Assembly: GCA_964442745.1 (NCBI GenBank)
Contig: CAYUAI010000135.1
Span: 1 to 7,485 of the forward strand
Source: CAYUAI01 sp964442745
GTDB lineage: Bacteria > Pseudomonadota > Gammaproteobacteria > S012-40
Direction: 5' to 3'
Length of the DNA: 7,485 nt
The notes below the pieces were generated by a model. It worked only from the letters and a program-made list of their open reading frames with translations, ran no database searches and had not been told where the DNA came from. Shown piece by piece: positions 1 to 6,591 of this stretch; position 1 is the first letter of the stretch; each line of letters begins with the position of its first letter. A program made the translations under genes and the position numbers.

Positions 1-55
1 CGAAGACAGGCGGAAGATGGGAGGCGAAACCGGGAGGTTATTGCGTGCCTATTCC
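1..55. mobile_element. Right end of a MITE-like element, truncated by the window edge
   Basis: This stretch aligns without gaps to 4950-5004, the right end of the complete 178-bp element inside the acetolactate synthase pseudogene, with 45 of 55 bases identical by eye. It ends in CCTATTCC at 55 and is followed by TAA (56-58), where the complete copy ends in CCCATTCC followed by TTA. The flank therefore fits a TNA target site. Mismatches do not favour third codon positions in the frame that stays open, so conservation is of DNA ends rather than of a protein. Whether the rest, to the left of the window, is another short MITE or a full insertion sequence with a transposase cannot be seen. Confidence 0.65.
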
Positions 56-56
56 T

Positions 57-79
57 AAGGAGTGAATATTCACTTTTTT
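57..79 (+). terminator. Short AT-rich palindrome followed by a T run, possible weak terminator
   Basis: AGTGAATATTCACT at 61-74 is a perfect 14-base palindrome and runs straight into a T tract ending at 79. As RNA it would form a 5-bp stem with a 4-nt loop, extendable by A-U and G-U pairs through AAGG (57-60) and the T run. This has the outline of a Rho-independent terminator for a transcript entering from the left, but the stem is GC-poor. It could equally be an operator or an insertion hot spot, since it lies only 5 bases beyond the element end. Confidence 0.3.
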
Positions 80-179
80 GAAACGTTAGGGAGTGCTCAG
101 GTGTAATTCCAAGGGTGTAGAGAATTGCACTTAAATGCGTTATTGTTCGTGATATTTTAGATGAAAAAGGACAGGGATT

Positions 180-842
180 ATGACAATTAGAGAAAAAATA
201 ACCCAAGAAATCAGTCGAATCGTGAAAGAGGGTAAGGAAATTGATGAGAATATTATCCGTTTTGTGAAGGAAGATTTTAGCCAAATAAAGGATGATCTGG
301 AAAAAATGGGTAAGCCCTTAAAACAGGCGACCTATGATACACTAGAGAGTGTGGAAGCCGGTTTGAAGGCCGTTGAACACAAGGCCGAAGATATCCTTTC
401 TCGTTCTGCTAATGCGGTTGTTGATGTGACCCGTGATGCGACAACAAAATCTGTGACTGTCGCTCGAACTTATGCAGAGCGTGCCAAAACCTCACTGAAT
501 AAGGTGGTGGAAAAATCTTTTGACGGCGTAGATAATATCGAAGCTAAGACTCGAGAAGAAATGGAAAATGCTTACACTATCTTGCATGAAAAAACGATGT
601 CAGAAAAAGCGAGATTGCATGAGGTGAGCGAAGGAATTAAGGCGTATGCCGAAAGTAAGGCTCAAGAATTGAGTGATGCTAAGCGCAAAGCGTTGCACAT
701 ATCAGCTGAAAAGGCCAAAGACGAGTTAGAGGCATGGGTGCGTGCCAGTGAAGAATATAGCAAAAAATTATTAGACCATAGTCAAACTCAAATTTCAGAA
801 TGGTTGGACAAGTTGAAAAACAAAATACATAAAAAAATATAA
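180..842 (+). CDS. Hypothetical charged helical (apolipoprotein-like) protein, 220 aa
   Basis: This is an unrecognised soluble protein. The start at ATG 180 is supported by an AAGGA-type ribosome site at about 167-171. The sequence is rich in Lys, Glu, Ala, Asp and Ser, has almost no aromatic residues and no Cys, and lacks a signal peptide or membrane segment. Long heptad-like stretches (about residues 40-115 and 125-215) predict nearly continuous amphipathic helix or coiled coil, with repeated alanine- and lysine-rich segments such as AEDILSRSANAV and KRKALHISAEKAKDELEAW. The pattern recalls apolipoprotein-, LEA- or phasin-like helical proteins. The N-terminal part (KEGKEIDENI) is somewhat like short DUF6781-type proteins, but that link is weak. 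It precedes a membrane-protein gene by 126 bp in the same direction, with no clear terminator between, so co-transcription is possible. A structural, stress-protective or surface-coating role would be a guess. Confidence 0.8.
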   Translation: MTIREKITQEISRIVKEGKEIDENIIRFVKEDFSQIKDDLEKMGKPLKQATYDTLESVEAGLKAVEHKAEDILSRSANAVVDVTRDATTKSVTVARTYAERAKTSLNKVVEKSFDGVDNIEAKTREEMENAYTILHEKTMSEKARLHEVSEGIKAYAESKAQELSDAKRKALHISAEKAKDELEAWVRASEEYSKKLLDHSQTQISEWLDKLKNKIHKKI

Positions 843-968
843 TCCAAGTTGTTCTGCGCTCTGGATCACACAGATGAAAATTGCACATCATTGATGTCAG
901 AGAATGTTGCTTTGCTGATTGCGACGATAAAGTAAAGCTACTTGTTAGTATATTCGAGGTTAAAACAA

Positions 969-1724
969 ATGAATAAACATCCGAAGGCAACTTCCGAGGA
1001 ATATCGGGCGAAGGAAAATATAGGGGTATCAACGACGCATCTGACTAAGGTGTTTTTTCTGTATTTGTCCCTTGGGACAGTTGTAACTATTTGGGTTTAT
1101 TTTAGTGGATTTGATATTTTTCATCCGTTATGGATGATGCTGGTTGTTTTATTGACAGCTGCGTTGACGACAATAATTTACTGGTATACAGCGCATAAAA
1201 CGTTTCATATAGAGTCGGTTAGCTTGATTGTTACTTTGATATTATCGATGCTTGGCATTGGTGTTACTGATTACTCTCCAATGCAAAGTTATTATTATTG
1301 GGGTGCAATGCTATTGATATTGGCAGTTGCAGGCATTGCCATCGGGTGGGTTAGAGCTGATTTTTTAAACCGTCCAATGAGAGAGATTTTGGTCATTCAA
1401 ATTGTTCATTGGTGTGCAACGGCGGTTGCAGTTCTAAGCATATTACTTCTCCTGAAAGCGGGGCGTCTAAATTATGAAGGTACAGGACTTGTCCTATTAG
1501 TTTTGATGGGTTTAGCCACCTTTCTTGATGGCTGTCGCGTTAGTTATTATTTTAGTTTGATTGGAGTGCTAATGATTGTGACCGCCATTACTGCCGCCTT
1601 TATTGAGCAATATTTGTGGGTCTTGATAATCCTTGGATTGGGAATCGCAATGGCTATTTTTTTCTGGGAGAGACGCAAGCGAGTCAGGCTTGAGCAGGTG
1701 TTAATAGAAAAGACCTCACTATAA
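969..1724 (+). CDS. Integral membrane protein of unknown function, 8 predicted helices, 251 aa
   Basis: I do not recognise the family. The frame is open from a TTG at 942, but the ATG at 969 is the better start because GAGG (956-959) lies 9 bases upstream of it. From that ATG there is a polar 27-residue N-terminus, then hydrophobic segments at about 28-48, 54-75, 83-102, 108-128, 139-162, 171-188, 193-213 and 215-233, and a basic tail beginning WERRKR. An even number of helices with positively charged ends puts both termini in the cytoplasm by the positive-inside rule. Polar features within the membrane region include a His-Trp-Cys triplet near 147-149 and a Leu-Asp-Gly-Cys-Arg stretch near 186-190, which may be functional. 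Only 20 bp separate its stop from the start of the permease gene, so the two are very probably in one operon and the protein may assist or accompany that transporter. Confidence 0.85.
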   Translation: MNKHPKATSEEYRAKENIGVSTTHLTKVFFLYLSLGTVVTIWVYFSGFDIFHPLWMMLVVLLTAALTTIIYWYTAHKTFHIESVSLIVTLILSMLGIGVTDYSPMQSYYYWGAMLLILAVAGIAIGWVRADFLNRPMREILVIQIVHWCATAVAVLSILLLLKAGRLNYEGTGLVLLVLMGLATFLDGCRVSYYFSLIGVLMIVTAITAAFIEQYLWVLIILGLGIAMAIFFWERRKRVRLEQVLIEKTSL

Positions 1725-1744
1725 TGTATGCTCAAGGTTAAATT

Positions 1745-3121
1745 TTGAATGAAAAAATAAATGGATTTATGGATAAGCATAAAGCATCTGAAGTGAAAGT
1801 GTTCGGCCTTTGGAGTGCAATTTTTCTAGGAATTGGCTCGATGGTCGGGGCAGGTATTTTCATCGTTATCGGTGAAGCGGGTGCAATTGCTGGTAATCTT
1901 GTTACTGTTTCGTTTCTTATTGGAGGCGTCATTGCGTTGTTGTGTGGCTACTCTTTGAGTAAGCTTGCCATTCGTTATCCAAGTCGCGGCGGTATCATTG
2001 AATATCTTGTGCAGAGTTATGGAGAAGGTATTCTCTCTGGTTCACTTGGGGTTTTGTTTTATTTTGCACAATTAGTGACACTTGCTGCTGTGTCAAAGTC
2101 TTTTGGGACTTATGCGGCCACTTATATAAATAGTGGTATAACGTCTTTATACGCAGATATTTTTGCGGTGGCTATTCTCTTGTTTTTTGTCATCATCAAC
2201 CTTGTGGGTGCTGCAATCGTTGCCAAAGCAGAAAATATTATTGTCGTCATCAAGTTGTCTGCATTGATTATATTTACAGTGTCCGCCTTGTTTTTTATTC
2301 AACCATCCAATTTAGTTATCGATAAGGCTCCGAGCATTGTTAATATATTTTATGCGCTAGGACTGACCTTTTTTGCTTTTCAAGGGTTTAGCGTTATTAC
2401 AAATAGTATCGAAGATATGCAAGATCCAAAGCAGACGATGCTTCGTTCGATGTTCTGGGCCATCGGACTAGTTGCAGTGCTTTATTTTATGGTTTCTATC
2501 GCAGTATTTGGTAATTTATCACTGTCGTCAATTATTCAGGGAAAAGACTTTGCTTTAGCTGAAGCAGCAAAACCTGCCTTTGGAGAATGGGGATTTAAAA
2601 TAATGGCAGCGACTGCGTTGCTAGCAACGGCATCGGCGATCAATGCCACGCTTTATGCTGTCACGCAGATCAGTTATACCCTAGCTAAAGATGGAGATCT
2701 GCCTGGTGAGTATGAGCGTCATATTTTTCATAATACGGAAGGACTGATCATCTCAGCATTGTTGATTGTGCCAATGATTCTTTTTTTAAATTTGGGTCAA
2801 ATTGCTACGATTGCGGCGATTGCTGTGTTGCTGATTCAAGGATTTACTCATACCGGTCATCTGTTTAAAATTGAAGAAACCGGCGCTAATCATTGGTGGG
2901 TTTTTGCGGCAATTATTGGTTCGTTTGGTTCGGCATGTTTTGCTATTATTTACACCTCAAAATCGATGCCGAATATCGTTTATTACATCGGAGGTATTTT
3001 TTTTATAGCATTTATTTTTGAAGTGTTACTACGTTTATTCAATAATCGAATGGTAAGCAAGCAAATTATTTCAAAGATTGAAACCTTGGAAAACAATGTA
3101 TTGAAAAAATTAAAGCATTAG
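1745..3121 (+). CDS. APC-superfamily amino acid permease, 458 aa, TTG start
   Basis: This is a secondary transporter of the amino acid-polyamine-organocation superfamily in the inner membrane. The family normally moves amino acids or related amines with H+ or Na+, or by exchange. The first helix carries the diagnostic glycine-rich broken-helix motif GIGSMVGAGIF (residues 29-39), followed by GEAG. The region FFAFQGFSVITNSIEDMQDP (about 209-228) matches the conserved sixth helix, unwound Phe/Gly segment and acidic loop. Length and hydrophobic spacing fit 12 helices, and a lysine-rich amphipathic tail ends the protein. The start is TTG at 1745, with AAGG (1734-1737) 7 bases upstream. The first in-frame ATG (1769) lacks a comparable ribosome site. 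The gene follows the unknown membrane protein by 20 bp. The substrate cannot be deduced. The adjacent aldehyde dehydrogenase would fit an amine or 4-aminobutyrate route, but that is inference only. Confidence 0.9.
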   Translation: MNEKINGFMDKHKASEVKVFGLWSAIFLGIGSMVGAGIFIVIGEAGAIAGNLVTVSFLIGGVIALLCGYSLSKLAIRYPSRGGIIEYLVQSYGEGILSGSLGVLFYFAQLVTLAAVSKSFGTYAATYINSGITSLYADIFAVAILLFFVIINLVGAAIVAKAENIIVVIKLSALIIFTVSALFFIQPSNLVIDKAPSIVNIFYALGLTFFAFQGFSVITNSIEDMQDPKQTMLRSMFWAIGLVAVLYFMVSIAVFGNLSLSSIIQGKDFALAEAAKPAFGEWGFKIMAATALLATASAINATLYAVTQISYTLAKDGDLPGEYERHIFHNTEGLIISALLIVPMILFLNLGQIATIAAIAVLLIQGFTHTGHLFKIEETGANHWWVFAAIIGSFGSACFAIIYTSKSMPNIVYYIGGIFFIAFIFEVLLRLFNNRMVSKQIISKIETLENNVLKKLKH

Positions 3122-3271
3122 ATAAACCCGATATTGGTCAGTCTACCATTTAGTCCTCCTACAGATTCTTAATCGATCGACTGTCATTGTTTGATGCTTG
3201 ATTAGTGATTATTCCAGTCTAATGGTTTTCTTGGTGATAGTCGCACGCATAAAAAGCTAGCGGAGAAAATA
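3122..3271 (+). promoter_or_regulatory. Spacer before the aldehyde dehydrogenase with a small inverted repeat
   Basis: This 150-bp gap is the longest break within the permease-to-dehydrogenase stretch and could hold a promoter. ATTAG (3201-3205) and CTAAT (3219-3223) form a spaced palindrome with a 13-base centre, a layout like LysR-type binding sites. No good -10/-35 pair and no convincing terminator are visible. The dehydrogenase may still be co-transcribed with the permease. Confidence 0.2.
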
Positions 3272-4645
3272 ATGATGTTCAAAAGTATTAATCCAATGAC
3301 AGGGACTGTTATTGCTGAGTATGCGGAGACAACCACAGCAGAAGTGAAAGATATTTTGGAACAAGCGCAGCAGGCACAGCAAGCATGGCGTAAGGTTTGT
3401 TTCGAGGAGCGTGCGGGTTTAATGCTTAACGTGGCTGATTTATTAGTAACTAACAAGCAGCAATATGCTGAGATGATGACAAATGAAATGGGTAAAATCA
3501 TAGCTCAAGGTATTGCTGAAATCGAGAAATGCGTTTGGGTATGTCGTTTTTACGCTGAACAGGCTGCTCAGTTTCTGGGGTCGGAAGATATTGAGACCGA
3601 TGCCCATCACAGCTTCGTGAGCTATCATCCGTTAGGCGTTGTGCTGGCGGTGATGCCGTGGAATTTCCCTTTCTGGCAAGTATTCCGTTTTGCCGCTCCT
3701 GGATTAATGGCAGGTAACGGCTGCATATTGAAACATGCAAGGAACGTGTCTGGCTGTGCGCTGATGATTGAGTCTGTTTTTCGCGAGGCTAATTTTCCCG
3801 AGCATCTGTTTCGTTCGCTTTTGATTGGTATTCCTGAAACCACTCGCGTTCTGCAGGATCCGCGGATAGCTGCAGTGACCATCACATCCAGCGTTAACGC
3901 TGGGCGTGCTGTCGCCACAGAAGCAGGCAAGGTACTGAAAAAGTGTGTGCTAGAGCTGGGAGGGGCTGATGCCTTTATTGTACTCGAAGATGCTGACATT
4001 GACAAAGCTGTTGAGGTCGGTATTATTGCCCGTTTTCAGAACAGTGGCCAGAGCTGTATTGCCGCCAAGCGTTTTATTGTTGTCAAGGCGGTGTATGAAG
4101 AATTCGAACAAAAATTTGTTACCGCCGTCAGTCGGTTAAAGATGGGTGACCCTTCAGAAGAAGGTATCTATATCGGCCCCCAGGCACGTATGGATTTGCG
4201 TGATGTTCTGGCTGAACAAGTACAACGCAGTGTGATTGCTGGTGCTAGTGTATTAATTGGTGGTGAGGTACCTGAAGGCGAGGGTGCTTTTTATCCGCCG
4301 ACGGTGTTAGCTAATGTTAAGCCTGGCATGGCTGCCTGGTCAGAAGAATTATTTGGCCCAGTGGCAACACTGATCTGTGTTACCGATGAAGTCGAAGCCA
4401 TCCAGGTGGCTAATGGCACTGATTTTGGTCTCAGTGGCTCGGTTTGGACTCAGGATTTAGCCCGTGGTGAGCGCATTGCCGCTAATCAGATCGAATCTGG
4501 CGCCGCCTTTGTCAACGATATGTCGAGGTCCGATCCTCGTATGCCTTTTGGTGGCATTCGCCAGTCGGGATATGGTCGAGAGCTGGGTATTTTCGGGATA
4601 CGTGAATTTGTAAATATCCATTCTGTTTGGGTTAGCAAGTTGTAA
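3272..4645 (+). CDS. NAD(P)-dependent aldehyde dehydrogenase, Sad/YneI-type succinate-semialdehyde dehydrogenase, 457 aa
   Basis: This is a cytoplasmic aldehyde dehydrogenase oxidising an aldehyde to its acid with NAD(P)+. Closest resemblance from memory is to E. coli Sad (YneI, 462 aa), which acts on succinate semialdehyde: it shares the NPATG-like start, RPLG-like MPWNFPFWQ, LKHA, KKCVLELGG, GQ-C-AAKRFI, PPTVLANV, EELFGPVA and the GYGREL C-terminus. Catalytic residues are intact: Asn131 in MPWN, Lys154 for cofactor, general base Glu228 in ELGG and nucleophile Cys262 in GQSC. Two positions depart from the usual pattern. The nucleotide-binding loop reads TSSVNAG (205-211), where the first conserved Gly of GSxxxG is Ser, and KHARNV replaces the common KHAPNV. 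Start ATG 3272 has GGAG at 3262-3265. It is followed after 44 bp by the acetolactate synthase pseudogene, so the two probably formed an operon. The exact aldehyde is inferred, and other semialdehydes are possible. Confidence 0.93.
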   Translation: MMFKSINPMTGTVIAEYAETTTAEVKDILEQAQQAQQAWRKVCFEERAGLMLNVADLLVTNKQQYAEMMTNEMGKIIAQGIAEIEKCVWVCRFYAEQAAQFLGSEDIETDAHHSFVSYHPLGVVLAVMPWNFPFWQVFRFAAPGLMAGNGCILKHARNVSGCALMIESVFREANFPEHLFRSLLIGIPETTRVLQDPRIAAVTITSSVNAGRAVATEAGKVLKKCVLELGGADAFIVLEDADIDKAVEVGIIARFQNSGQSCIAAKRFIVVKAVYEEFEQKFVTAVSRLKMGDPSEEGIYIGPQARMDLRDVLAEQVQRSVIAGASVLIGGEVPEGEGAFYPPTVLANVKPGMAAWSEELFGPVATLICVTDEVEAIQVANGTDFGLSGSVWTQDLARGERIAANQIESGAAFVNDMSRSDPRMPFGGIRQSGYGRELGIFGIREFVNIHSVWVSKL

Positions 4646-4689
4646 TGTCTAGCGATTTTATATTTCTCTAGAATTTAAGGAAAAGTTAT

Positions 4690-5383
4690 ATGTCCACCGC
4701 CGCAGAATTATTTATACAATGCTTGGAGAATGAAGGTGTTGACAATATATTTGCTATCCCTGGAGAAGAAAATCTTCTATGTGATGGATGAATTTCGCGA
4801 TAGTTCGATTGAATTTATCATCGTTAGGAATGGGCATGGAATAACTTTCTTGTTTGGCGATCGAGATTGGGTTTGTATTAGTTCGTTCTGACGGAGCAAA
4901 AGTGCAGGAATAATCGTTCTATTTCGAGCTCTTGTGATGGAAGAACGGGCGAAGACAAGCCGAAGATGAGATGTCAAACGGGGAAGTTATTTCGTGCCCA
5001 TTCCTTAGGCACGAACAAGCCGCTGATTTTATGGCGGATGTCCATGACTGATTAACGGGTAAGGCTGGCGTTTGTCTGGCGACATTAGGGCCAGAGGCCA
5101 CGAATCTTATCACCGGTGATGTCGGATTTATGATGAATTCACAGGAAATTGAAACGGCCTTTCGTTATAGAATTGCCATTCTAATAATATCGGTTTCAAC
5201 AATCCTGATTTTGTAAAATATGCTGAATCCTTTGGTGCCAGAGGGTACCGCGTGAATAAAGCGCAAGACTTGCTGCCGACATTAGGAAAAACCTTTACTG
5301 ATAAGATGGTGGTGCTTGTCGATGTCGCTGTGGGTTACTCGGAAAGCATGAAATTAACTGAGAAACTCGGTCAACTAGTTTGA
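4690..5383 (+). pseudogene. Decayed catabolic-type acetolactate synthase (thiamine diphosphate enzyme)
   Basis: Intact relatives (about 550 residues, AlsS-like) join two pyruvates to acetolactate and CO2. The start is well formed: ATG 4690 with AAGGA at 4677-4681, reading MSTAAELFIQCLENEGVDNI and PGEEN. One extra base near 4777-4780 shifts frame and ends it at TGA 4789-4791. The second frame resumes VMDEFRDSSIEFIIVR (4781-4828). A 178-bp element then interrupts an Arg codon, and HEQAADFMADV follows at 5010, with the cofactor-activating Glu still present. The next lesion is TGA (5049-5051), where relatives have Arg, then LTGKAGVCLATLGP. A large deletion fuses NLITG to GDVGFMMNSQEIETA (5109-5153), removing most of the middle and the C-domain start. 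A second deletion with frame change (about 5180-5192) drops the metal-binding region and leads into NNPDFVKYAESFGA and the C-terminus, ending at TGA 5381. About 170 residues survive, so no function is possible. Confidence 0.93.
4827..5004. mobile_element. 178-bp MITE-like element with ~30-bp inverted repeats and TTA duplication
   Basis: The left end starts GGAATGGGCATGGAATAACTT and the reverse complement of the right end starts GGAATGGGCACGAAATAACTT. Over the first 30 bases 25 are identical. TTA lies on both sides (4824-4826 and 5005-5007). Removing the element plus one TTA restores the host codons for Ile-Val-Arg-His-Glu-Gln exactly, which fixes both boundaries and shows that this is an insertion. 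It is too short for a transposase and shows no coding conservation, so it must have been moved by an enzyme encoded elsewhere. A three-base TNA duplication is known for some IS5-family insertion sequences, but the family assignment is only a suggestion. A second member ends at position 55 in the same orientation. Confidence 0.88.
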
Positions 5384-5999
5384 CTCGTATAAGCCGTCGA
5401 TTTTTTATCAATCAATAAATTATTGACTATGCTCGTGCGTAAACAGTTCATCATATTTTAAATCATAGTATTTCTTGTCATGTTGATAGCGGATCGGTGT
5501 TTAGTTTCTGGTTTGAAATGATCTGAAACTTGGCGAAATGACTGGTAATGAGCGATATCAAACACTTGGTAGTATCTGGCCTGTGAGAAGCTAGATAATC
5601 AGTGTCGCCGCAACCTAATATTATGGTGGTTTCAGGCTGCGATGTTTTTTTGAATTGAGATAAGTTTAAACTGCTTTGGGGAAACAATAGATGCGTCGAG
5701 TGGATTAAACTCAGCGCATCTACCATGAATCAGACGCGAAAATAGATTAATGTATCCTGCTGTTCTCCTTATTTCAATGCCACGGCCTACAAGCTCAGAG
5801 CCTGGGGTTTGTTTCAAAATACACGGTGAGTATCTTCTGATGCGTTCTGCATTCATCCCTGACAATTAAGGTGTTTGAAGTTAATCTTAGCCCCTAAGTT
5901 GAGGTGTATTAATGTCGTATAACAAATACCCATTCAGCTTAACTTCATGGCAGTGGGGGTAGGAACTTAGAAGATATTTCGCTCGGTTACAGATATTTT
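5384..5999. other. Gene-free stretch of about 616 bp
   Basis: No convincing gene is seen. Two overlapping minus-strand frames of about 80 codons (5478-5726 and 5632-5865) lack ribosome sites at their starts and resemble nothing I recognise. They could be relics of a decayed gene. A palindrome TCAATAAATTATTGA lies at 5412-5426, without a following T run in either direction. The best structure is the inverted repeat at 5876-5947, listed separately. No clear terminator for the psiE-like gene was found at its 3' side. Confidence 0.5.
5876..5947. repeat. 72-nt inverted repeat able to fold as a three-way junction
   Basis: TGAAGTTAA (5876-5884) and TTAACTTCA (5939-5947) are perfect inverse complements. 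Between them CTTAG-CCC-CTAAG (5886-5898) makes a small hairpin, and GTATT (5906-5910) can pair with AATAC (5925-5929) with flanking G and C bases in support. The whole can fold as an outer stem with two side hairpins. It lies 53 bases beyond the stop of the minus-strand psiE-like gene, so it could be a 3'-UTR structure, a terminator substitute or a short mobile repeat. Function is unknown. Confidence 0.45.
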
Positions 6000-6461
6000 T
6001 TAGTTATCGGCGTGACTGTTATTTTCTTGGGACCTCACCGATAGCCAGTGCTGACCCGATCTCACCAGAAAGTAGGTCAGTCCTAGTAAGGCTGCAGAGG
6101 CAGTCCACATGCCGAGATTGATCCACGTTGGATGGGCTTCCTCCACCGGTAACATGATTATTTCGCGGACCACTACGACCAGTGCAACCTCAACGAATAC
6201 AGCGACATCGACAGGACTTCCCTGTAAGTGACGAATTTCGGTATTGATCAACTCCACCATGGTCCACAACAGCAGCAGGATGCCTAATGCATGTAGGAAT
6301 CCCTTTATTAACGAGTGAGTTTGAACCGCCAGGTAGATGCTGTGAAAGAAAGCGGCGGTGATTAATATTGTTGCGCTGATTAGAGCCAGGCTGATCACTA
6401 CGTGTGTCAGGCGATTGGTCCAATTCAATAGTAGAGAAGTATGATTGATGAGTTTTTTCAT
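6000..6461 (-). CDS. PsiE-family inner-membrane protein, 153 aa
   Basis: This resembles the phosphate-starvation-inducible PsiE family: small four-helix inner-membrane proteins of unclear biochemical role. E. coli PsiE is 136 aa. Predicted helices lie at about residues 18-42, 52-72, 84-105 and 113-136. The loop between helices 2 and 3 contains the charged stretch ELINTEIRHLQG, and helix 3 ends in VREIIMLPVEE, both positions where the family keeps Glu and Arg. The start at 6461 is supported by AGGA (complement of 6470-6473), 8 bases before the ATG. It is transcribed away from the BON-domain gene across a 570-bp spacer containing a large hairpin. I see no Pho box upstream, so phosphate control is not supported by the sequence. 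The C-terminal 18 residues are polar and probably cytoplasmic. Confidence 0.85.
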   Translation of the reverse strand: MKKLINHTSLLLNWTNRLTHVVISLALISATILITAAFFHSIYLAVQTHSLIKGFLHALGILLLLWTMVELINTEIRHLQGSPVDVAVFVEVALVVVVREIIMLPVEEAHPTWINLGMWTASAALLGLTYFLVRSGQHWLSVRSQENNSHADN

Positions 6462-6591
6462 AGTTAATATCCTGTGTGTATTCTCTTTATTTTTGGCAGA
6501 TTAAAAGAAATATATTCTAAAATAGAAAAGTTGCCTGCGCCATCATCTTTTCTCGTTATCGATTCATCTTCATGAAAACCGTATACTGATA

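Noticed and set aside
1..60. Short frame open through the element end, ending at TAA 56-58
   Set aside because: Differences from the second copy are spread over all codon positions and the second copy has no stop at that place, so this is element DNA and not a protein.
885..897. ACATCA-T-TGATGT palindrome between the first two genes
   Set aside because: It is short, with no T run and no clear promoter next to it. It could be an operator, but nothing supports that.
942..968. Extended N-terminus of the membrane protein from TTG 942
   Set aside because: No ribosome site precedes it, whereas GAGG at 956-959 fits the ATG at 969.
679..1032. Minus-strand 117-codon frame
   Set aside because: It overlaps the 3' end of one supported gene and the start of another, has no family resemblance, and its composition looks like a shadow.
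3443..4005. Several minus-strand frames inside the aldehyde dehydrogenase
   Set aside because: They lie fully within a strongly supported gene on the other strand.
4777..5113. Minus-strand frames across the pseudogene and the MITE
   Set aside because: They are antisense to recognisable acetolactate synthase sequence and cross an insertion boundary, so they cannot be old genes.
5478..5865. Two overlapping minus-strand frames of about 80 codons
   Set aside because: No ribosome sites, no recognisable motifs, and one depends on a TTG start. They could be a relic but cannot be supported as genes.
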